NCBI RefSeq assembly: GCF_019890675.1
Contig: NZ_JAIOAA010000002.1
Coordinates: forward strand, 650,351-714,350
From: Micromonospora sp. PLK6-60
GTDB lineage: Bacteria > Actinomycetota > Actinomycetes > Mycobacteriales > Micromonosporaceae
Length of the DNA: 64,000 bases
Direction: 5' to 3'
Part shown: piece by piece, positions 43,309 to 51,155 of the stretch
How positions within the stretch are numbered: position 1 is the first letter of the stretch
Layout: each line of letters opens with the position of its first letter
The notes under the pieces: generated by a model
The model's input: the letters and a program-made list of their open reading frames with translations, nothing else
Told to the model about the DNA's origin: nothing
Databases searched by the model: none
Translations under genes and position numbers: made by a program

Positions 43309-43849
43309 TGCGGGACAGGTGATTGCGCACCGTTCCGGGTGAGACGCCCAGCTTCTGGGCGATCTCCCGGACCGGCAGGCCGTCGGCCGCCACGTCGAGC
43401 ACCTCCCGCTCGCGCGGGGTCAACGGATTGTCCGCCATTTCGAGCGCGGCGACGACCAGGTCCGGGTCGAGCACGAGCTGACCGTTGGCGATCTTCCGTA
43501 CCCCCTCGGCGATCAGTCCGGGTGGCACGTCCCGGTTGAGGAAGCCGATCCACCCGCGATGCTCGGTGAGCACCGAGCGGATCCGCCCGGCGCGACGCTG
43601 GTCCACCAGCACCAGCAGTCGGCCGCCGTGGCTGCCGTCGGCTGCGGCGGCGAGCCGGGTCAGCTGGTGCACCGGTACGACGTCGAAGTCGATCACGGCG
43701 ACGTCCGGGCGTTCGCCGAGCAGCGCGACCCGGAGGTCGTGGGCGGTGGCGGCCTCAGCGACGACGTCGATGTCGCCCTGCGCGGCCAGCAGGTGGGCGA
43801 GGGCACCCCGGACCAGTCGGCCGTTGAGCGCGAGCAGTGTGCGGACCAT
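43238..43849 (-). CDS. LuxR-type regulator with atypical receiver (RamR-like)
   Basis: A 203-residue protein. The receiver-like domain keeps Asp54 (VAVIDFD) but has LLALN where the acidic Asp pair belongs and GFLNRD where the conserved Lys is expected. Conventional phosphorylation is therefore doubtful. The LuxR helix-turn-helix (LTPREREVLDVAADGLPVRE, SPGTVRNHLSRI) is normal, and the C-terminus is WEAVRTAQDSCWI. In position it corresponds to ramR, the activator of the Streptomyces ram operon, but it is inverted and its 3' end overlaps ramB. No kinase gene is linked. It shares the W-E-A-V-R-x-A-Q tail with the next regulator. Confidence 0.85.
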   Translation of the reverse strand: MVRTLLALNGRLVRGALAHLLAAQGDIDVVAEAATAHDLRVALLGERPDVAVIDFDVVPVHQLTRLAAAADGSHGGRLLVLVDQRRAGRIRSVLTEHRGWIGFLNRDVPPGLIAEGVRKIANGQLVLDPDLVVAALEMADNPLTPREREVLDVAADGLPVREIAQKLGVSPGTVRNHLSRIMAKTGARTRWEAVRTAQDSCWI

Positions 43850-43961
43850 ATCGACTCCCAGCTATGCCTCCCGCCTCTCCTGACGAATCGTGAACGGGTG
43901 GTAACCAGTCGTCAACCATGTCACCAATATTCGGTCCCGGCAACAGGACTGTCCGGTGTCG

Positions 43962-44600
43962 TCAGATCCAGCCGACCTCCTGGGCCCGCCGCACCGCCTC
44001 CCAGCGGTTTCGGCCACCGGCCTTGCGCAGGAAGCTGGACAGGTGGTTGCGGACCGTGCCCGGCGCGAGGTGCAGCAGTTCGGCGATCTCCCTGCTCCGC
44101 AGGCCCTTCGCGGCGTAGGTGGCCACCTCCCGTTCCCGTTCGCTGAGCGGGTTGACCGCGGTGTCGAGGGCGGCGAGGGCGGTCAGCGGGTCGATGCTGC
44201 GGCGCCCGTCGGCGACCGTCCGCAACTGGGCGACCATCTCCTCGGGCGGCACGTCCATGGCGACGACTCCGCAGACCCGCAGGCGTAGCGCCCACCGCAG
44301 CACCTGGGCGGTCGGCCGGTCCGTCAGCACCACGACCGCGCACCGCGGCACGGCGGCGCGCAGCGCCGCGACCACGCCAGCCGGCTCGTCCTCCGCGGTG
44401 AGGTCGACCAGCACGAGGTCGGGGCGAGCGTCGGGAAGCCGGCCCAGGTCGGCGAGGGCTGCCTCACCCTCCACCACCACCTCGAAGCCGGGTGCCGCCG
44501 CGACCACCCCGGCCACGAGCGTCCGGTGCAGGCCGGGCTCCCCGAGCACGGCGATTCGAACTGTCGGCCCTGGCTCTGCGTCGCGCGGTGAGTCACCCAT
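43962..44600 (-). CDS. Second LuxR-type regulator with atypical receiver
   Basis: A 212-residue paralogue of the preceding regulator. The receiver keeps Asp66 (LVLVDLT) but has AVLGEPG at the acidic-pair site and VVAMDV where Lys is expected. The helix-turn-helix is LSEREREVATYAAKGLRSRE followed by APGTVRNHLSSFL; the C-terminus is WEAVRRAQEVGWI. It probably works with, or forms a heterodimer with, the first regulator in controlling the lanthipeptide operon. The two are on the same strand, 112 bases apart. ATG preceded by a weak ribosome-binding site. Confidence 0.82.
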   Translation of the reverse strand: MGDSPRDAEPGPTVRIAVLGEPGLHRTLVAGVVAAAPGFEVVVEGEAALADLGRLPDARPDLVLVDLTAEDEPAGVVAALRAAVPRCAVVVLTDRPTAQVLRWALRLRVCGVVAMDVPPEEMVAQLRTVADGRRSIDPLTALAALDTAVNPLSEREREVATYAAKGLRSREIAELLHLAPGTVRNHLSSFLRKAGGRNRWEAVRRAQEVGWI

Positions 44601-44624
44601 AGGAACACTGTGCCCGACGGAGCG

Positions 44625-46064
44625 TCACCGGGCACCTGTCGCAGTTGCTGCCGTCGCCGCGCATCCCGTGGTCGATTCCGCGAGTGCGACAGCCAGCCGG
44701 CGGACGGCCTCGTCCATCAGATGCGGTGGGGCGGCGGCGTAGGTCAGGCGCAGGTGCGGCGCCGGGGGTTCGGCGGCGTACCAGGGGCGGCCGGGGAAGA
44801 CGACGACGCCCTCGGCGGCGGCTGCGGCGGTCAGCGCGACGTCGTCGGTGCCGTCCGGCAGCCGGACCCACAGGTGCAGGCCTCCACGGGGAACGTCGCG
44901 CGGGGCCAGCGCCGGCAGGTGCCGGTGCAGCGCCGCGAGCAGCGCCTCCCGGCGGGCCCGCAGCTCCTTGCGCAGCGTACGGCGATGCCGGTCCCAGGCC
45001 GGTGCGGTGTGGAACTCCAGCGCGGCCTGTTGCAGCGGCCCGGCCACGAAGAAGTCGTCGAGCAGCCGGGCGGCGCGCAGCCGGGCACCGGCCGGCCCCC
45101 GGGCGGCGAGCGCGGCGATCCGCAGGCTCGGCGCGGCCGACTTGGTCAGCGAGCGCAGATAGATGACGTGTCCGTCGGGGTCGTCGGCGGCCAGCGGGGG
45201 CGGGGCCTCGCCGTCGATGGTCAGGTCGCGGGCGTAGTCGTCCTCGATCAGGAACGCGCCCGCGTCGCGGACCGCCGCGACCACCTGGGCGCGCCGGGCG
45301 GGGGCGAGCGTCGCGCCGTGCGGGTTGGCGTACAACGGCTGGCAGTAGAACAACCGGGCGCCGGTGCGGGCGAACGCGGCGGCGAGCTGGTCGGGGCGTA
45401 CCCCGTCGGCGTCGGCGGGCACCGGCGCCACCCGCAGCCCGGCGGCGTGCGCGACGGCCAGCGCGCCCAGGTAGGTGGGGGACTCCACGAGCAGGGTGTC
45501 GCCGGGCGTGGTGAGCGCCCGCAGGGCGGAGGAGAGCGCCGCCTGACCGCCCGGGCAGATCACCACGTCCTCGGCCCGCAGGCTCCCGCCGGCCTCGCGG
45601 GCGAACCAGGCCCGCAGGTCGGCCCGCCCCTCCACCGGACCGCGTTGCCAGGCCGCCGGGTGCCGGGCCGCGCGGGCGAGCGCCGCGCCGAGCGCGGCGG
45701 CGGGCTGGAGATCCGGGTCCAGGTAGCCGCCGCTCAGTGGGATCGCGCCGGCTGGCGGTAACGCCAGTAGCGCCTGCATCTCGTTCTCACCCGCGCGCCC
45801 GGGGCCGAGCGCCACGGTCTGCCAGGACAGGTCCGGGCGGGGCGGATCGGCGCGCCGGGGCGCCACGAAGGAGCCGCGACCCGAGCGGGTCTCCACCAGC
45901 CCTTCCGCGACGAGCCGGCGGGTCGCCTCGGCGACGGTCACCGGGGAGACGTGCAGGTGGCCGGTCAGCTTCCGGACCGATGGCAGCTGCCGGCCCGGGG
46001 TGGCCGCCGCCACCAGCCCCCGCAGGTGGTGGACGACCCGGTCGATAGCGCTACCATCATCCAT
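44625..46064 (-). CDS. MocR family regulator (GntR helix-turn-helix fused to aminotransferase)
   Basis: A 479-residue protein. The GntR winged helix (about 5-75) has LPSVRKLTGHLHVSPVTVAE and TRSGRGSFVAPRR. A class I/II aminotransferase-like domain (about 110-470) has the PLP Lys308 in SLTKSAAPSLRIA and the VICPGGQAALSSALRAL segment. MocR proteins sense PLP or aminated ligands rather than act as enzymes. The ATG at 46064 overlaps head to head with the ATG (46063) of the divergent DMT permease. The pair shares a tiny regulatory region inside both coding starts. The DMT permease is its likely target. Confidence 0.9.
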   Translation of the reverse strand: MDDGSAIDRVVHHLRGLVAAATPGRQLPSVRKLTGHLHVSPVTVAEATRRLVAEGLVETRSGRGSFVAPRRADPPRPDLSWQTVALGPGRAGENEMQALLALPPAGAIPLSGGYLDPDLQPAAALGAALARAARHPAAWQRGPVEGRADLRAWFAREAGGSLRAEDVVICPGGQAALSSALRALTTPGDTLLVESPTYLGALAVAHAAGLRVAPVPADADGVRPDQLAAAFARTGARLFYCQPLYANPHGATLAPARRAQVVAAVRDAGAFLIEDDYARDLTIDGEAPPPLAADDPDGHVIYLRSLTKSAAPSLRIAALAARGPAGARLRAARLLDDFFVAGPLQQAALEFHTAPAWDRHRRTLRKELRARREALLAALHRHLPALAPRDVPRGGLHLWVRLPDGTDDVALTAAAAAEGVVVFPGRPWYAAEPPAPHLRLTYAAAPPHLMDEAVRRLAVALAESTTGCAATAATATGAR

Positions 46065-46085
46065 GACGGATCAGCGTAGCGCTAC
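46045..46085. promoter_or_regulatory. Twin palindromes and divergent leaderless promoters of mocR and DMT gene
   Basis: ATAGCGCTAC (46045-46054) and GTAGCGCTAC (46076-46085) contain the palindrome TAGCGCTA, 31 bases apart, flanking the overlapping start codons (CATG, 46062-46065). A -10 TACCAT (46052-46057) lies five bases before the plus ATG. On the minus strand TACGCT lies eight bases before the other ATG. Both -10 elements touch a palindrome. This predicts leaderless, MocR-controlled divergent transcripts. Confidence 0.55.
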
Positions 46086-46989
46086 TGCTCCCGCACCGGT
46101 AACGGTGAGCCCCGGCGCGGGCATCGCCCTCGGCGCCCTGGGCGTGCTCGCCTTCAGCATGTCGCTGCCGGCCACCCGCGTCGCGGTGCAGACCCTGGAC
46201 CCGTGGTTCGTGGCGTTCGGCCGGGCCGTCGGCGCGGCGCTGCTCGCCGGGGCGTACCTGGGGCTGACCGGGGCGCCACGCCCCAACCGGGACCAGTGGC
46301 GGCGGCTGTCGATCGTCGCCCTCGGCGTCGTCGTCGGCTTCCCGCTGTTCACCTCGCTCGCGCTCACCACGCAGACCTCCGCGCACGGCGCGGTCGTCGT
46401 CACCGTGCTGCCGGCCATGACGGCGGTCTTCGCGGTGCTGCGGGCCGGCGAACGACCGCCGCCGCTGTTCTGGATCGCCAGCACCGCCGGGCTGGCGCTG
46501 GTGCTCGCCTTCCTGGCCGGCAGCGGTTCGATACGCGGGACGCTGTCCCTGGCCGACGCGTTCCTGCTCGCCGCCGTGGTGCTGTGCGGCCTCGGGTACG
46601 CCGAGGGCGGCGTGCTGGCCCGCGAACTGGGCGGCGCCCGGACGATCTGCTGGGCGCTGCTGCTCTCCCTGCCGGCCACCGTGCCCATCACCACGGTCGC
46701 CGCGATCGCGCACCGCCCGCAGGCCGGCATCGCCGGCTGGTCCGCCTTCGGCTACCTCACCGTGGTCTCGATGTTCCTCGGCTTCTTCGCCTGGTACGCG
46801 GGGCTGGCCCGGGGCGGCATCGCCAAGGTCGGCCAGATCCAGCTCGTCCAGCCGGTGCTCACGCTGATCTGGTCGGCCGTGCTGCTGGGTGAGGCGGTCA
46901 CGCCGGGCGCGCTGCTGGTGGCGGGGGCGGTGCTGGCCTGCGTCGTGCTGATCCAGCGCACCCGCGGCGGCGCGCGGTTACGGCCGTGA
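46063..46989 (+). CDS. EamA/DMT-family transporter
   Basis: A 308-residue membrane protein with ten predicted helices in two EamA repeats (about 20-145 and 165-300). Landmarks are GVLAFSMSLPATRVAVQTLD, TSAHGAVVVTVLPAMTAVFA and YLTVVSMFLGFFAWYAGLAR followed by GQIQLVQPVLTLIW. DMT permeases export amino acids or other metabolites. The divergent MocR regulator suggests an amino-compound or vitamin B6-related ligand. The start codon overlaps that of mocR by two bases, and no Shine-Dalgarno is possible outside mocR coding sequence. Confidence 0.88.
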   Translation: MTDQRSATAPAPVTVSPGAGIALGALGVLAFSMSLPATRVAVQTLDPWFVAFGRAVGAALLAGAYLGLTGAPRPNRDQWRRLSIVALGVVVGFPLFTSLALTTQTSAHGAVVVTVLPAMTAVFAVLRAGERPPPLFWIASTAGLALVLAFLAGSGSIRGTLSLADAFLLAAVVLCGLGYAEGGVLARELGGARTICWALLLSLPATVPITTVAAIAHRPQAGIAGWSAFGYLTVVSMFLGFFAWYAGLARGGIAKVGQIQLVQPVLTLIWSAVLLGEAVTPGALLVAGAVLACVVLIQRTRGGARLRP

Positions 46990-47055
46990 CAAGGCGCCGC
47001 CCGTACGGCCTTGCCGCCAACTGCGCCGCCGCTCGCGCGGCGCGGGCCCATGGTG

Positions 47056-47286
47056 TCAGGGGCCGGTGTCCGAATAGACCTCGACGTCGTAGAGGAGCTG
47101 CACGTTGCGGCGGCCGTTCGTGATCCCGACGAAGACCGGGTCACCGGCCGGGGTGCGGCCCTGGCGCCATACCTGCTCCCGGGCGGCTTCCCGTGACTCG
47201 TGGTGGATGCTGCCGGCCTGGTGCAGGGCCAGGACCCGACGAGCGGTGGTCCGGTCGCTGTCCAGGTGGACTCGCAGTAGCGGCAT
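47056..47286 (-). CDS. Hypothetical small protein (76 aa)
   Basis: A 76-residue soluble protein (PLLRVHLDSDRTTARRVLAL at the start, VQLLYDVEVYSDTGP at the end). No family is recognised. It has an excellent ribosome-binding site (AAGGAGGT, six bases before the ATG), so it is translated. It is divergent from a TetR regulator, with a palindrome (47335-47349) between them, and may be that regulator's target. Confidence 0.65.
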   Translation of the reverse strand: MPLLRVHLDSDRTTARRVLALHQAGSIHHESREAAREQVWRQGRTPAGDPVFVGITNGRRNVQLLYDVEVYSDTGP

Positions 47287-47334
47287 GGGGCGACCTCCTT
47301 GCTGATGGCCAGGCTGGCGGGCGTGTTCGGCTAG

Positions 47335-47349
47335 CTTATCGGCGTTAAG
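47335..47349. promoter_or_regulatory. Candidate TetR operator
   Basis: CTTATCGGCGTTAAG is a 15-bp near-perfect dyad (one mismatched pair and the central base) between the 76-residue gene and the tetR gene. It lies about 30 bases before the tetR start. A -10 TAGAGT (47367-47372) precedes the tetR ATG by six bases, predicting a leaderless mRNA. Confidence 0.45.
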
Positions 47350-47378
47350 TTACTTGTCCATGGGTCTAGAGTGATGCC

Positions 47379-48131
47379 ATGAGCACGGTAGAGCCGGACG
47401 CGCCGATCACCTCTCCGGCTGGACAGCGGGATGGCCGTAAGCCGTCACCGGTATGGCTGCGGGCGGAGCCGTCCCGGGCCCGAAGGAAACCGCCGCTGAC
47501 CCTTGAGCGCATCGTGGACGCGGCGGTTGCCCTGCTCGACCAGCACGGCGTCGAGGGCCTGACGATGCGTAGCCTCGCCCAGCAACTCGACGTGACGGCC
47601 ACCGCGCTGTACTGGCATGTGGAAACGAAGGACGACGTCCTGGACCTGGCCGTCGACCGGATCTTCGGTGACGTGCCGATCCCCGAGGTGAGCGACGACT
47701 GGGCGGGGGACATCCGCGCCCTCACCCGAGGATGGCGCAGTGCCATGCTGGACCACCCCTGGGCGCCAGGGCTGGTAGGGCGGCCGATGCTCGGACCCAA
47801 CGTCCTGGCCCGCACCGAGTTCCTGCAAGCGGCGCTGGTACGCGGCGGCCACTCCGGGCGGCAGTTGGCGGTGGTCACGCGAGTGCTGGCCAACTACGTC
47901 ATCGGTGCCTCGCTGACGGAGGCGACGTGGCGCCGGACGGCGGACCCGCAGGCGAGGGCCGCCGCCCGCGAGCATGTCACCGCGCACGCCAACGCCTATC
48001 CCACCCTGACCGCCTCCGGTCACCTCGACGACGCCCGATGGGACGACGACCTGCTGTTCGAGGAGGGCCTCGACGGCATCCTCCGAGCAGTAGCCCGGAC
48101 GGGTACGCCGGAAGAACCACAGCGGCCCTGA
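47379..48131 (+). CDS. TetR family transcriptional regulator
   Basis: A 250-residue repressor. A 35-residue Pro/Arg-rich extension precedes the TetR helix-turn-helix (LERIVDAAVALLDQHGVEGL, RSLAQQLDVTATALYWHVET). The ligand-binding half has features of the TetR_C class (GWRSAMLDHPWAPGLVGRPM, HLDDARWDDDLLFEEGLDGI), as in tetracycline-repressor-like proteins. Regulation of the divergent 76-residue gene is plausible. The gene ends directly in the remnant of an XRE gene. Confidence 0.88.
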   Translation: MSTVEPDAPITSPAGQRDGRKPSPVWLRAEPSRARRKPPLTLERIVDAAVALLDQHGVEGLTMRSLAQQLDVTATALYWHVETKDDVLDLAVDRIFGDVPIPEVSDDWAGDIRALTRGWRSAMLDHPWAPGLVGRPMLGPNVLARTEFLQAALVRGGHSGRQLAVVTRVLANYVIGASLTEATWRRTADPQARAAAREHVTAHANAYPTLTASGHLDDARWDDDLLFEEGLDGILRAVARTGTPEEPQRP

Positions 48132-48139
48132 GCCGCGCG

Positions 48140-48286
48140 GCGGGCGTCCTGGTGCGGGCGGACGTCCTGGCGCCGGCCGAGATCCGGCACCGGCCGGCGG
48201 CACGTCAGGTGGTCGCGCAGGTCGCCGACCGGCCGGACGCCGCACCGGCGATCGCGCCCCTCGCCCGGGGTCTCGGCCTGGGCTGA
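48140..48286 (+). pseudogene. 3' remnant of an XRE-family regulator gene
   Basis: Directly after the tetR stop, this stretch encodes AGVLVRADVLAPAEIRHRPA, then VVAQVAD and APAIAPLARGLGLG, followed by TGA. It is a close match to the last 45 residues of the XRE regulator at 35447-36619 (VLVRADRLAPAEIRHRPAAG). There is no start codon, ribosome-binding site or upstream domain. It is a truncated gene end, presumably left by a deletion or insertion that placed tetR here. Confidence 0.7.
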
Positions 48287-48328
48287 GCCAGTGCAAAAAA
48301 CCTGCAAACGCCATCTCTTGCCTTGAAC

Positions 48329-48340
48329 GAAAGCGCTTCC
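48329..48340. promoter_or_regulatory. cre/LacI-type operator candidate upstream of pectate lyase
   Basis: GAAAGCGCTTCC has a palindromic core AAGCGCTT and resembles operators of LacI-family repressors of polysaccharide genes. It lies about 200 bases before the pectate lyase start, in a 256-base gap (48287-48542) with no other feature. Confidence 0.35.
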
Positions 48341-48542
48341 ATACCATTGCGTTACATCGATGTTTCAATTGCGGGCCGGGCGCCGCAAATGAATGGGTGC
48401 CGCCGGCGACGCGCCCGATCGCGTTGCCGCTCATCAGCTTTCCGGTTCGGGCAAAAACCTTCCGAAGCAGCCAGGTTCGCTGCTCGGCGGCGGTTGCCGC
48501 CCGCCCGACGGCAATTATTCGAAATGGCGAAGTGAGGCGAGA

Positions 48543-50105
48543 ATGAAGCGATCAGTCGCACTGCGACTTCAGGCCACAGTGGCCACCGCGGCGGTGGGAA
48601 TTGCGATCGGCGTGGCGCTGCCGAATCCCCAGGCGTCGGCGGCGGTAGGCAACGCCACCGGCTACGCGACCCAGAACGGCGGGACCACCGGCGGCGCCGG
48701 CGGGCAGACGGTACGGGCCACCACGGGCACCGCGATCCACACGGCGCTGTGCAACCGGGCCAGCAGCAGCACCCCGATCATCATCGAGGTCTCCGGGACC
48801 ATCAACCACGGCAACACGGCCAAGGTGTCGGGTTCGAGCTGCAACACCGCGGCCGGCGTGATCGAGCTGAAGCAGATCAGCAACGTCACCATCGTCGGGG
48901 TGGGCAGCGGCGCGGTCTTCGACCAGCTCGGCATCCACATCCGCGAGTCGCGCAACATCATCATCCAGAACGTCACGGTGCGCAACGTCAAGAAGTCGGG
49001 CTCGCCCACCTCCAACGGCGGTGACGCCATCGGCATGGAGAGTTCGGTGCGTAACGTCTGGGTGGACCACGTGACGCTGGAGGCGTCGGGCGGGGAGGCC
49101 GAGGGCTTCGACGGCCTGTTCGACATGAAGGACGACACCCAGTACGTGACGCTCTCCTACAGCATCCTGCGCAACTCCGGCCGGGGCGGGCTGATCGGGT
49201 CCAGCGAGAGCGACCGCTCGAACGGGTTCATCACGTTCGACCACAACCTCTACGAGAACATCGACTCCCGTACGCCGCTGCTGCGCGGCGGCATCGCCCA
49301 CATCTACAACAACCACTACTCCGGCCTGCACGAGTCCGGCATCAACTCCCGGGCCGGCGCCAAGGCGAAGGTGGAGAACAACTACTTCCGCAACTCCAAG
49401 GACGTGCTCGGCACGTTCTATACCAGCGAGCGCGGCTACTGGCAGGTCAGCGGCAACATCTTCGACAACGTGACCTGGTCCGCCGCCGGCAGCGACAACT
49501 ACCCGGCCGGGCCGAACCCGACGTCCAACACCACCGTCAGCATCCCGTACTCGTACCGTCTCGACGGGGCGAGCTGCGTGCCGGACATCGTCCGACAGAC
49601 GGCGGGCGCCAACACGGGCCTGCGGGTGTCGGACGGGAACTGCTCACCGCAGAGCCCGTCGCCGACCACCCCGGGGCCGACCACGCCCGCGCCGACCACG
49701 CCGCCGCCGACGAGCACCCCGCCGCCGCCCAGCGGGACCAACCTCAGCCTCGCCTCCGGCGCCGGGGCCGACGGTTCCAGCAAGGCCAGCGGGACCAGCT
49801 ACGGCAACGTGCGTGACGGCAGCCTCGGCACGTACTGGTCGCCGACCGGGTCGACCGGCACCATCTCGATCAAGTGGGGTTCGGCCACCCGGGTGTCGCG
49901 GGTAATCATCCGCGAGCCGTCCGGCACCCAGGGTTCGATCGGGTCGTGGCAGCTGGTCAACAACGACACCGGGGCCGTGCTGGCCGCCGGGAGCGGGGCG
50001 GGCTCCATCACCTTCACCGCCACCTCACTGACGAAGATCAACTTCAAGATCAACAGCTCGAACGGTACGCCGAAGGTCGGCGAGTTCGAGACGTACGCCA
50101 GTTAG
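48543..50105 (+). CDS. Secreted pectate lyase (PL1) with C-terminal carbohydrate-binding domain
   Basis: A 520-residue enzyme. Signal peptide to about residue 33 (ASAAVG). The PL1 beta-helix (about 35-355) has NVTIVGVGSGAVFDQLG, SVRNVWVDHVTLEAS (the WxDH signature), LFDMKDDTQYVTLSYS and the usual pectate-lyase Asp and Arg regions. A Pro/Thr linker (about 362-400) joins a discoidin-like domain (NLSLASGAGADGSSKASGTS to the end, KVGEFETYAS). It cleaves polygalacturonate by beta-elimination outside the cell. Start ATG 48543. Confidence 0.92.
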   Translation: MKRSVALRLQATVATAAVGIAIGVALPNPQASAAVGNATGYATQNGGTTGGAGGQTVRATTGTAIHTALCNRASSSTPIIIEVSGTINHGNTAKVSGSSCNTAAGVIELKQISNVTIVGVGSGAVFDQLGIHIRESRNIIIQNVTVRNVKKSGSPTSNGGDAIGMESSVRNVWVDHVTLEASGGEAEGFDGLFDMKDDTQYVTLSYSILRNSGRGGLIGSSESDRSNGFITFDHNLYENIDSRTPLLRGGIAHIYNNHYSGLHESGINSRAGAKAKVENNYFRNSKDVLGTFYTSERGYWQVSGNIFDNVTWSAAGSDNYPAGPNPTSNTTVSIPYSYRLDGASCVPDIVRQTAGANTGLRVSDGNCSPQSPSPTTPGPTTPAPTTPPPTSTPPPPSGTNLSLASGAGADGSSKASGTSYGNVRDGSLGTYWSPTGSTGTISIKWGSATRVSRVIIREPSGTQGSIGSWQLVNNDTGAVLAAGSGAGSITFTATSLTKINFKINSSNGTPKVGEFETYAS

Positions 50106-50246
50106 CCGCCGGCGTGGGGGGCGGGGTGGCGTCGGCCGCTCCCGCCCCTGCCCGCGCGGCCGGCGGCGGCCCGTCGACCGGTGCTGATCCTGGTGAGCTG
50201 CGCAGTTGCGTGCGCGGGAGGCGCGCCGCCGGGCCGCGGCCCGCTG

Positions 50247-50300
50247 GTTAGGAGGGGCCCCTTCCTATCGCCCAGGCGATAGGAAGGGGCCCCTCCTAAC
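50247..50300. terminator. 26-bp-arm palindrome between convergent genes
   Basis: Perfect arms 50247-50272 and 50275-50300 around CA. The core AGGAGGGGCCCCTTCCTATC is shared with the palindromes at 1400 and 32695. It lies three bases beyond the stop of the duplicated secreted protein gene and about 140 bases beyond the pectate lyase stop. Likely bidirectional terminator. Confidence 0.75.
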
Positions 50301-50303
50301 ACC

Positions 50304-51155
50304 TCAGTTCAGGCCGCAGGCGGCCAGCGCGTCCAGGTTCGGGCGCTGCGCGCCGACCCGGTTGAAGGCGATCTCGATCCGGTCGAGCGCGGCGCCTCGC
50401 TTGCTCTTCAGCGGCCCGAGGATCGCGTTGTCGATGAAGGCCGGCCCGCCCTCCGGTCGGATCGCGAGCTGGGCCAGGCGGGCGTTCGCCTCGGCGATCT
50501 GCTTGTCCAGGTTGGCCAGTTCGACCTGCACCTGACCGGCGGCGGCCGCCGGCACGGCGTTGAGCCGCACGCCGGGGCAGTTCACGGTGCGGGCCTGCCC
50601 GGGCGCCGCGGCCCCGCCGTTCTGCCCACCGGCCGCGCCGTTCTGGCCGGCCGCGCCGTTCTGGCCGCCGTTCTGGCCGGTCGCCCCGCCCGGGGCGGGG
50701 CCGCCGTTGACGGCGCTCGGCACGCCGGGGGAGTTGAGCCCGCAGCTGGCCAGCGCGTCCAGGTTCGGGCGCTGCGCGCCGATCCGGTTGAAGGCGATCT
50801 CGATCCGGTCGAGCGCGGCGGTGCGCTTGGCCCGCAGCGGTCCGAGGATGGCGTTGTTGACGAAGTTCGGCCCGCCCTCGGGCTTCACCGCGAGCCGGGC
50901 CAGCCGCTCGTTCTGCCGGGCGATCTCCTGGTCCAGGTTGGCCAGTTCGCGATCCACCTCGGCCTTCGCCGCCGCCGGCACTGCGGGCAGCTTGTCGCGT
51001 ACGGTCGGGCAGTTCACGGTCTGCGCGGCCGAGGCGGCCCCGCCGCCGTTGGTGTCGGCGGACGCCAGTTGCAGCCCGCCGGCGAGCAGGAGCGCCGCGA
51101 GGGCGCCCACCCCGCCGAGTTTCAGGACCGCGTTGTTGCGCGTACCCCTGGCCAT
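50304..51155 (-). CDS. Secreted protein built of two copies of a Cys-bounded helical module
   Basis: A 283-residue exported protein with a signal peptide (about 1-33). Two homologous modules of about 95 residues follow (about 45-142 and 188-283). Each starts TVNCP, passes through a heptad-like helix (ELANLDQEIARQNERLARLA / ELANLDKQIAEANARLAQLA) and shares GGP-F-NAILGPL-K-AALDRIEIAFNR. Each ends QRPNLDALA-CGLN, with one Cys near each end that could form a disulfide. A Gly/Asn/Gln-rich linker joins them. No known family is recognised. The ATG at 51155 has AAAGGAGAGG. The module may be a wall- or surface-binding helical hairpin, but function is unknown. Confidence 0.75.
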   Translation of the reverse strand: MARGTRNNAVLKLGGVGALAALLLAGGLQLASADTNGGGAASAAQTVNCPTVRDKLPAVPAAAKAEVDRELANLDQEIARQNERLARLAVKPEGGPNFVNNAILGPLRAKRTAALDRIEIAFNRIGAQRPNLDALASCGLNSPGVPSAVNGGPAPGGATGQNGGQNGAAGQNGAAGGQNGGAAAPGQARTVNCPGVRLNAVPAAAAGQVQVELANLDKQIAEANARLAQLAIRPEGGPAFIDNAILGPLKSKRGAALDRIEIAFNRVGAQRPNLDALAACGLN

